Positions 5,428 through 9,994 of a stretch of 9,994 nucleotides of DNA are shown piece by piece. Each line of letters opens with the position of its first letter. Position 1 is the first letter of the stretch. Source of the DNA: Promethearchaeota archaeon. GTDB lineage: Archaea; Asgardarchaeota; Lokiarchaeia; Sigynarchaeales; SOKP01. The stretch is from contig JAEOTW010000151.1 in assembly GCA_016839655.1 (NCBI GenBank), positions 1-9,994 of the forward strand. The letters are read 5' to 3'. Position numbers and translations under genes: made by a program. The notes under the pieces were generated by a model that was not told the origin of the DNA, made no database searches, and saw nothing but the letters and a program-made list of their open reading frames with translations.

Positions 5428-6885
5428 ATCTTGTTCTTTAAGAATGTCAATTAGTATTTTCCTGGCTATATGCGGATCTGCTTGGCCCCTTGTTTTAGCC
5501 ATAATTCTTCCGATTAAAGCTTCTATTGCTTTAGGATTTCCACGACAATCATTCACAATCTTGTCATTCTCTCCAATAACTTCCATACTACACGTCTCAA
5601 GGAATTTTACATCAGAAATTCTTTTTTTCCCTTTCTTTTCAAGTATCTCAGAGATTGAAAAACCCTCCATCATATCATCTATAAATGTTTTAGCAATTTT
5701 GGATGTGATTTTACCATCATTTACATACCTGATTAAATCGACAATTTGGTGAGGGTGAAGTTTTGAATCTTTTATTATTTTATTTTGTTCATTTAACCAT
5801 CTTAATATATCATTCATCAACCAATTGCAGTACTGCTTGTATTCATTAGGTCCAAATGAAGCGTCTGAATTTACTCCGTCTTCATAAAAATCAGCAATAT
5901 CTTTATCTAGAACTAAATTATCTGAATCAAATTCTGATAAATTATAATCCCTCTGAAGTCTTCTTGATCTCTCACTAGGCATTTCTGGCAATTCATCCTT
6001 AACTTTTTGAATGAAAATATCATCAATTTCTATTGGAACTAAATCCTGCTCTGGAAAATACCTATAATCGGCCTCAAATTCTTTTGTTCTTAGTGAAATT
6101 GTGATTCTTCTTTTATCATCCCAATGCCTTGTTTCTTGTATTAAGGTTTTTCCTCTTTTTATAAGATTTTTCTGTCTGATAATTTCATGCCTTAACGCTC
6201 TTTCTACTTCTTTAAAACTATTAATGTTCTTTACTTCACTCCGTTCATATCCTTTCAGTGATATATTTGCGTCAACTCTAACTGAACCTTCAAGATCGAG
6301 ATTTGATATTCCCGAATACTGAACAATCGATTTAAGCTTTTTTAAAAATTCACGTGCTTCTTCTGGTGAACTTAATACTGGCTCAGTAACAATCTCAATT
6401 AATGAAACCCCTGATCGATTATAATCTACCAATGTATATGGAGACGTTGCGATACTTCCTTTATGAACAAGTCTTGCGGGATCTTCTTCTAAATGAATTC
6501 GATTCAGTATTATTTCCTTTTTATGCGAATTTAATTTAATTGCAAGGTTCCCTTTATCTGCAAAAGCTTTCCCTCCCGCTTTATTATACTGGCTAATTTG
6601 AAAACCTTTAGCTAAGTCTACATAGAAATATTGTTTTCTAAAGAACCAAAACTCTTGATTTATTTTACAATTTAATGCTATTGCTAATCTTGTTGCAAAT
6701 TCTATAGCTTTCTTATTCATTACTGGAAGTGAACCTGGTAAGCCTAAACAAATAGGACATACATACGAATTAGCTTCTGTACCACGATATTCATTACTAC
6801 AGCTACAAAAAAGTTTTGTTTTAAGATTTGTTAATTGAATATGGACTTCTAATCCAATTATCACATCATTATCTTGAATATTCAA
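5416..6885 (-). CDS. gatB: Aspartyl/glutamyl-tRNA amidotransferase subunit B
   Basis: GatB binds the mischarged tRNA and activates the Asp (or Glu) carboxylate in the GatCAB complex, receiving ammonia from GatA. The N-terminal cradle domain (about 1-290) shows IIGLEVHIQL (9-18), the paired cysteines Cys27/Cys29 and Cys43/Cys46 of the zinc site, HLEEDPARL (131-139), DYNRSGVSLIEIVTEP (154-169), RVDANIS (203-209) and EADYRYFPEQDL (281-292). The C-terminal YqeY-like tail ends with NPKAIEALIGRIMAKTRGQADP. At 489 residues it has normal GatB length, and it lacks the extra domain that marks archaeal GatE. The start is TTG, supported by GGAGGT (6893-6898) seven bases upstream, inside the end of gatA. 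The nearby ATG at 6890 is out of frame and hits a stop after two codons. It follows gatA by one base, so the two are cotranscribed and probably translationally coupled. Confidence 0.95.
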   Translation of the reverse strand: MNIQDNDVIIGLEVHIQLTNLKTKLFCSCSNEYRGTEANSYVCPICLGLPGSLPVMNKKAIEFATRLAIALNCKINQEFWFFRKQYFYVDLAKGFQISQYNKAGGKAFADKGNLAIKLNSHKKEIILNRIHLEEDPARLVHKGSIATSPYTLVDYNRSGVSLIEIVTEPVLSSPEEAREFLKKLKSIVQYSGISNLDLEGSVRVDANISLKGYERSEVKNINSFKEVERALRHEIIRQKNLIKRGKTLIQETRHWDDKRRITISLRTKEFEADYRYFPEQDLVPIEIDDIFIQKVKDELPEMPSERSRRLQRDYNLSEFDSDNLVLDKDIADFYEDGVNSDASFGPNEYKQYCNWLMNDILRWLNEQNKIIKDSKLHPHQIVDLIRYVNDGKITSKIAKTFIDDMMEGFSISEILEKKGKKRISDVKFLETCSMEVIGENDKIVNDCRGNPKAIEALIGRIMAKTRGQADPHIARKILIDILKEQDIID

Positions 6886-6886
6886 A

Positions 6887-8368
6887 TCATTTACCTCCTC
6901 TTGTCACAGGAGCGATTTTTCGATAAATGTTAAGTTCTTGTTCTAATTGATACCCAATATTAAGAATTCCTTTCTCATCAAAATAATCTCCAATAATTTG
7001 AAAACCTATGGGTAAATTATGACTATCAAAGCCACATGGAATAGATAATGCTGGGATACCTGCTAGGTTAACTGGACAGGTTAAAATATCTGCTATATAC
7101 ATCTGTAAAGGATCATCAATAAATTCTCCAACTTGAAAGGCTGTGGAAGGCATAGTTGGACATACAATAGCGTCACATTTTTTAAATGCCTTAACAAAAT
7201 CATTCTTTATTAAAGACCTAACTTTAAGAGCTTTTATATAGAACATATCATAATATCCCGCAGATAAAGCATATGTTCCTAAAAAAATTCTCCTTCGTAC
7301 TTCTGGTCCAAATCTTTCCCCTCTTGTTCTACTGAAAACATCATAGATATCGCCAGAAAGATTATCGCTTATATTACCATATCTTAAACCATCATATCTG
7401 GCTAAATTTGAGCTAGCTTCACTCATGCATAATAAATAATAAGTGGCTACAGTATATTCGAGATGTGGGATTGATATGTCTAAGATATTTGTCCCCAAGC
7501 TCTCTAATTTAGTAATAGCTTTTCTTACAGCACTCTCTACTTCCTTATTAACTCCTTCTCCAAAAAATTCTTTAGGTATACCCAATATCTTTTTATCGAT
7601 TGGTTTATTTAATTCTTCGGTATATTTATCAACTTTCATATCAATTGAGGTAGAGTCGAGTGGATCTTTTCCTGATATAATTTCAAGCATTAATGCTGAA
7701 TCGTAAACACATTTAGTAATTGGGCCAATCTGATCTAATGAATTTGCGAATGCTATCAATCCATATCTAGAAACTCTACCATATGTAGGCTTCAATCCAA
7801 CATTTCCACAAAACGCAGCAGGACATCGAATGCTACCCCCAGTATCACTTCCCAATGCTAATATTGCTTGGCCTGATGCAATACTAGCTGCAGAACCACC
7901 ACTTGATCCTCCAGGAACTCGAGAAATATCCCATGGATTATAAGAAGGTCCATAGCAGCTATTCTCTGTAGAACTTCCCATTGCAAATTCATCCATATTA
8001 GTATTCCCTATATGAATTGCTCCTTCTTTTTCAATTAAGCGCTCAATTACAAATGCATTATAGGGAGGATGAAATCCTTGTAATATTTTTGAGGCACAGG
8101 TTGTTAGAAAATCCTTTACGCATATTAGATCCTTATTTGCTAAAGGTAATCCATATAACTTGCCAATTTTATTACCTTTTTTTAAATCATTATCGAGTGA
8201 TTTTGCTTTTTCCAAAGCTTTTTCCTTGGAAAAATTAACAAATGAATGTAAAATATGCTCAGTTTCATCTATTCTCTCAAAAAAAGTTTCAATTAATTCT
8301 AGAATTGAAACTTCTTTGTTTCTAATCTTTTCAATTAATTCATATGCCATGAATTCATAGAGCTTCAT
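6887..8368 (-). CDS. gatA: Aspartyl/glutamyl-tRNA amidotransferase subunit A
   Basis: GatA is the glutaminase of GatCAB. It hydrolyses glutamine (or asparagine) and passes ammonia to GatB. It belongs to the amidase-signature family, and the Ser-cisSer-Lys triad is present: Lys79 (LANKDL), Ser155 (PGGSSGGS) and the nucleophile Ser179 (GSDTGGSIR), with the same 24-residue spacing as in characterised GatA. The flanking blocks MDEFAMGSSTENS, CGNVGLKPTYGRVSRYGL, NLARYDGLRYG and GPEVRRRIFLGTYALSAGYYD are all GatA-specific. At 493 residues it has normal length. The ATG at 8368 has no clear ribosome binding site. An in-frame ATG at 8350 is possible, but the first helix (LYEFMAYELIEKIRNKEVS) fits the family from the upstream start. 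It lies one base before gatB, and gatC is not adjacent. A 20-bp element shared with asnS lies 70 bp upstream. Confidence 0.95.
   Translation of the reverse strand: MKLYEFMAYELIEKIRNKEVSILELIETFFERIDETEHILHSFVNFSKEKALEKAKSLDNDLKKGNKIGKLYGLPLANKDLICVKDFLTTCASKILQGFHPPYNAFVIERLIEKEGAIHIGNTNMDEFAMGSSTENSCYGPSYNPWDISRVPGGSSGGSAASIASGQAILALGSDTGGSIRCPAAFCGNVGLKPTYGRVSRYGLIAFANSLDQIGPITKCVYDSALMLEIISGKDPLDSTSIDMKVDKYTEELNKPIDKKILGIPKEFFGEGVNKEVESAVRKAITKLESLGTNILDISIPHLEYTVATYYLLCMSEASSNLARYDGLRYGNISDNLSGDIYDVFSRTRGERFGPEVRRRIFLGTYALSAGYYDMFYIKALKVRSLIKNDFVKAFKKCDAIVCPTMPSTAFQVGEFIDDPLQMYIADILTCPVNLAGIPALSIPCGFDSHNLPIGFQIIGDYFDEKGILNIGYQLEQELNIYRKIAPVTRGGK
6893..6898 (-). promoter_or_regulatory. gatB ribosome binding site within the end of gatA
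   Basis: GGAGGT codes for the last glycines of GatA and ends seven bases before the gatB TTG codon. It fixes the non-ATG start and explains how translation of the two subunits can be linked. Confidence 0.8.
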
Positions 8369-8397
8369 AAAAACCGAGCAAAATTGTGAATTTATTA

Positions 8398-8423
8398 TTA
8401 AGAAATCATTGTTAATTTCTTAA
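8398..8423. repeat. 9-bp inverted repeat in the gatA upstream region
   Basis: TTAAGAAAT (8398-8406) and ATTTCTTAA (8415-8423) are exact reverse complements separated by eight bases. It starts 29 bp upstream of the gatA ATG, near where transcription should begin if the TATA box is at about 8428-8436. It could be an operator or a leader hairpin. AT-richness makes chance a real alternative. Confidence 0.4.
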
Positions 8424-8438
8424 ATCAATTAAAAACGT

Positions 8439-8458
8439 GATTTCTAAAAAATTTCACT
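8439..8458 (-). promoter_or_regulatory. Upstream element shared with asnS, copy 1 (before gatA)
   Basis: The minus strand reads AGTGAAATTTTTTAGAAATC. It matches the copy before asnS at 19 of 20 positions and lies 70 bp before the gatA ATG. Similarity continues weakly on the gene side into a T-rich stretch (8428-8436) that may be the TATA box. The element could therefore be an activator site or an extended BRE/upstream promoter element. Confidence 0.55.
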
Positions 8459-8487
8459 AAAATTATCATATATTTATCGAAATATTA

Positions 8488-8515
8488 AGAATAAAAACCG
8501 TAAAATTTTTATTCT
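8488..8515 (-). terminator. Hairpin terminator after asnS
   Basis: A perfect 10-bp stem (AGAATAAAAA at 8488-8497, TTTTTATTCT at 8506-8515) with an eight-base loop begins five bases after the asnS stop. On the minus strand its second arm supplies a five-T run. It probably ends the asnS transcript and separates it from gatAB. Confidence 0.5.
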
Positions 8516-8520
8516 CTTTC

Positions 8521-9822
8521 TTAGGGCGCCTTTCTCAAGAGAGTACGTGGGAATGGTATGGCATCTTTTATGTTATCTATTCCACAAAGCCACATAACGA
8601 CTCTTTCAACACCTACTCCATAACCTGAATGAGGAACACTCCCATAACGTCTTAGTTGAAAATACCAATCATAATTTTTTGGGTCTTCTCCGTCGTTTTC
8701 TAATCTTTTTATCATGTCATCAACTAATAAGCTTCTTTCTGACCCTCCAACAATTTCACAATACCCTTCAGGTGCTAACATATCAAAACATAATGCTTCT
8801 TTAGGATTTTCATTACTTGGTGGTTTATAAAAACCCATAATTTCCGTTGGATAATGCGTAACCACAACCGGAACCTTAAAATGATCTGCTATTTTTGCCT
8901 CTTCGATAGTCCTTAAATCCTTACCCCAAGGAACATTCATTTTATATTTTGTATTAAGAATTTCTAAAGCTTCGGAATATTTTATAGTAGGATATTCAGC
9001 TTCTGCATAATTCTCTAACAAACTAATATCTCTCTCTAAAATTTCTAGCTCTTTTTTATTATTTTTCAATACTTGTTTCACAATAAACCTAATTTCATCT
9101 TTAGCGACTTCAGTAACTTCATCAAGACGCATCCAGGCAGCTTCCATTTCTGCCATCCAAAATTCTGCTAAATGTCTCGAAGTTTTTGATTTTTCCGCTC
9201 TGAATGTTGGGCTCATATTATAAATTTTTCCTAATGAAAAAATACCTGCTTCAGCATATAATTGCCATGTTTGACTAAGATATGTTATATCATCAAAATA
9301 TTTTACCTCAAATAAAGTAGCTCCGCCTTCAGATTGGCTAGGTTGGAAAATAGGGGCATCAAATTCATAATAACCATTACTTCTAAAAAATTCATGTATA
9401 GCTCCAACAACGGTATGTCGGATTTTTAAAATAGCATTTAATTTTCTCGATCTTAACCATAAGTGTCTATTATCATATAAAAGTTCAGGCGATTGATGCT
9501 CTGTAATTGGAAATGGTTCAGAAATTTGAACGATTTCTAAATCTGACACAGAAACTTCATAACCAGTCGGAGCTCTCTCATCCTTCTTTAAATTCCCTGT
9601 AACTCTAACCGAAGATTCAATTGTTAACTTTTCAGCTTTTTCAAAGATCTCTGGATTTTTTACTTTAGAAAATACACACTGAATTATATCTGATTCATCT
9701 CTTAATACTATGAATACAAATTTGTTAGATTTTCTTTCTCTATAAATCCAACCTCTTAAATTTACTATTTCAGAACCTTTTTTAAGGGCTTCCGCAATTG
9801 TTGTATGTTTTGATTGCTTCAT
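8521..9822 (-). CDS. asnS: Asparaginyl-tRNA synthetase, archaeal type
   Basis: This enzyme attaches asparagine to tRNA(Asn) using ATP. It is a class IIb synthetase of 433 residues, the normal length for the archaeal form. The N-terminal OB-fold anticodon-binding domain is present (about 16-105: VNLRGWIYRERKSNKFVFIVLRD). This excludes the archaeal asparagine synthetase paralogue of AsnRS, which lacks that domain. The catalytic core shows SEGGATLFEVKYF (164-176), QTWQLYAEAG (184-193), motif 2 as FRAEKSKTSRHLAEFWM (207-223, the AsnRS form), EIVGGSERS (366-374) and motif 3 as GYGVGVERVVMWL (400-412) followed by DAIPFPRT (420-427). The ATG start lacks a clear ribosome binding site. It is separated from gatA by 152 bp with a terminator-like hairpin, so it is probably its own unit, but it shares an upstream element with gatAB. 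Confidence 0.95.
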   Translation of the reverse strand: MKQSKHTTIAEALKKGSEIVNLRGWIYRERKSNKFVFIVLRDESDIIQCVFSKVKNPEIFEKAEKLTIESSVRVTGNLKKDERAPTGYEVSVSDLEIVQISEPFPITEHQSPELLYDNRHLWLRSRKLNAILKIRHTVVGAIHEFFRSNGYYEFDAPIFQPSQSEGGATLFEVKYFDDITYLSQTWQLYAEAGIFSLGKIYNMSPTFRAEKSKTSRHLAEFWMAEMEAAWMRLDEVTEVAKDEIRFIVKQVLKNNKKELEILERDISLLENYAEAEYPTIKYSEALEILNTKYKMNVPWGKDLRTIEEAKIADHFKVPVVVTHYPTEIMGFYKPPSNENPKEALCFDMLAPEGYCEIVGGSERSLLVDDMIKRLENDGEDPKNYDWYFQLRRYGSVPHSGYGVGVERVVMWLCGIDNIKDAIPFPRTLLRKAP

Positions 9823-9856
9823 GATTAAATAAACGACTAATTATGTGACATTGCAT

Positions 9857-9869
9857 TATATTTTTAAAG
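9857..9869 (-). promoter_or_regulatory. Possible TATA box of asnS
   Basis: The minus strand has CTTTAAAAATATA about 35-47 bp before the asnS ATG. This would give a very short leader and no Shine-Dalgarno. A second candidate (ATTTAAATA, 9878-9886) lies closer to the shared upstream element, at the position matching the gatA promoter. The two cannot be separated by eye. Confidence 0.35.
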
Positions 9870-9890
9870 ATTATATCTATTTAAATAAGA

Positions 9891-9910
9891 GATTTCTAAA
9901 AAATTTGACT
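9891..9910 (-). promoter_or_regulatory. Upstream element shared with gatA, copy 2 (before asnS)
   Basis: The minus strand reads AGTCAAATTTTTTAGAAATC, differing from the gatA copy only at the fourth base. It lies 68 bp before the asnS ATG, two bases off the position of copy 1. The rest of the right-hand 172 bp holds no gene that I can support. Confidence 0.55.
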
Positions 9911-9994
9911 GAATTATTAAATAGTACAGATTAAATGATTGAAGGATTTCTCTTCACATTTAAGGGTATTTTTATAAGCCTCTAAAATTTAACC

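Noticed and set aside
8521..9822. AspRS or AsnRS-like asparagine synthetase instead of AsnRS
   Set aside because: The FRAEKSKTSRHLAEFWM motif 2 and DAIPFPRT ending are AsnRS-type, and the N-terminal OB domain is present.
9967..9978. TATA-like CTTATAAAAATA near the right edge
   Set aside because: It reads as TATA-like on both strands and lies more than 140 bp from asnS; no gene start in the window fits it, though it may serve a neighbour outside.
9934..9987. Short plus-strand ORF (ATGATTGAAGG...) near the right edge
   Set aside because: Only about 16 codons, no ribosome binding site and no recognisable product.
1..9994. CRISPR array, IS element, tRNA or rRNA gene, prophage or defence cassette
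   Set aside because: No regularly spaced repeats, no transposase, integrase or nuclease motifs and no cloverleaf or rRNA-like GC-rich blocks were seen.

Overview
The window is AT-rich, gene-dense DNA that most likely comes from an archaeon. The asparaginyl-tRNA synthetase and GatB have archaeal-type motifs, several genes are preceded by TTTAAATA-like boxes and followed by plain T-tracts, and there is a stand-alone Roadblock/LC7 protein. A low-GC Asgard (Lokiarchaeia-like) genome fits best. That placement is inference from gene content and composition and was not tested by phylogeny.

Layout, left to right. (1) The 3' part of a short-chain dehydrogenase gene on the + strand, close to the MFE-2/hydroxyacyl-CoA dehydrogenase group, enters from the left edge and ends at a T-rich tract. 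(2) Four minus-strand genes occupy 776-3864, each apparently its own unit: a small helical protein, a four-helix membrane protein with a charged tail, a 260-residue protein with a hydrophobic stretch near its C-terminus, and a GNAT-type acetyltransferase with an extra C-terminal half. The first three were not recognised. (3) Two plus-strand genes follow: a Roadblock/LC7 protein, divergent from the GNAT gene, and a metallo-beta-lactamase-fold hydrolase with a complete metal site. (4) The right half is a minus-strand translation block: asnS, then gatA-gatB. The gatA and gatB reading frames are one base apart, with the gatB ribosome binding site inside the end of gatA.

The right half is functionally coherent. 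It holds the direct enzyme for Asn-tRNA(Asn), AsnRS, beside two of the three subunits of the indirect route (GatCAB amidotransferase). No gatC is visible. asnS and gatAB look like separate transcription units, divided by a hairpin after asnS. Both carry a nearly identical 20-bp element (19/20) at almost the same distance (68 and 70 bp) upstream of their start codons, which suggests shared regulation. This is the most interesting signal in the window. No tRNA, rRNA, CRISPR array, transposase or integrase was seen, and no gene-free stretch exceeds about 170 bp.
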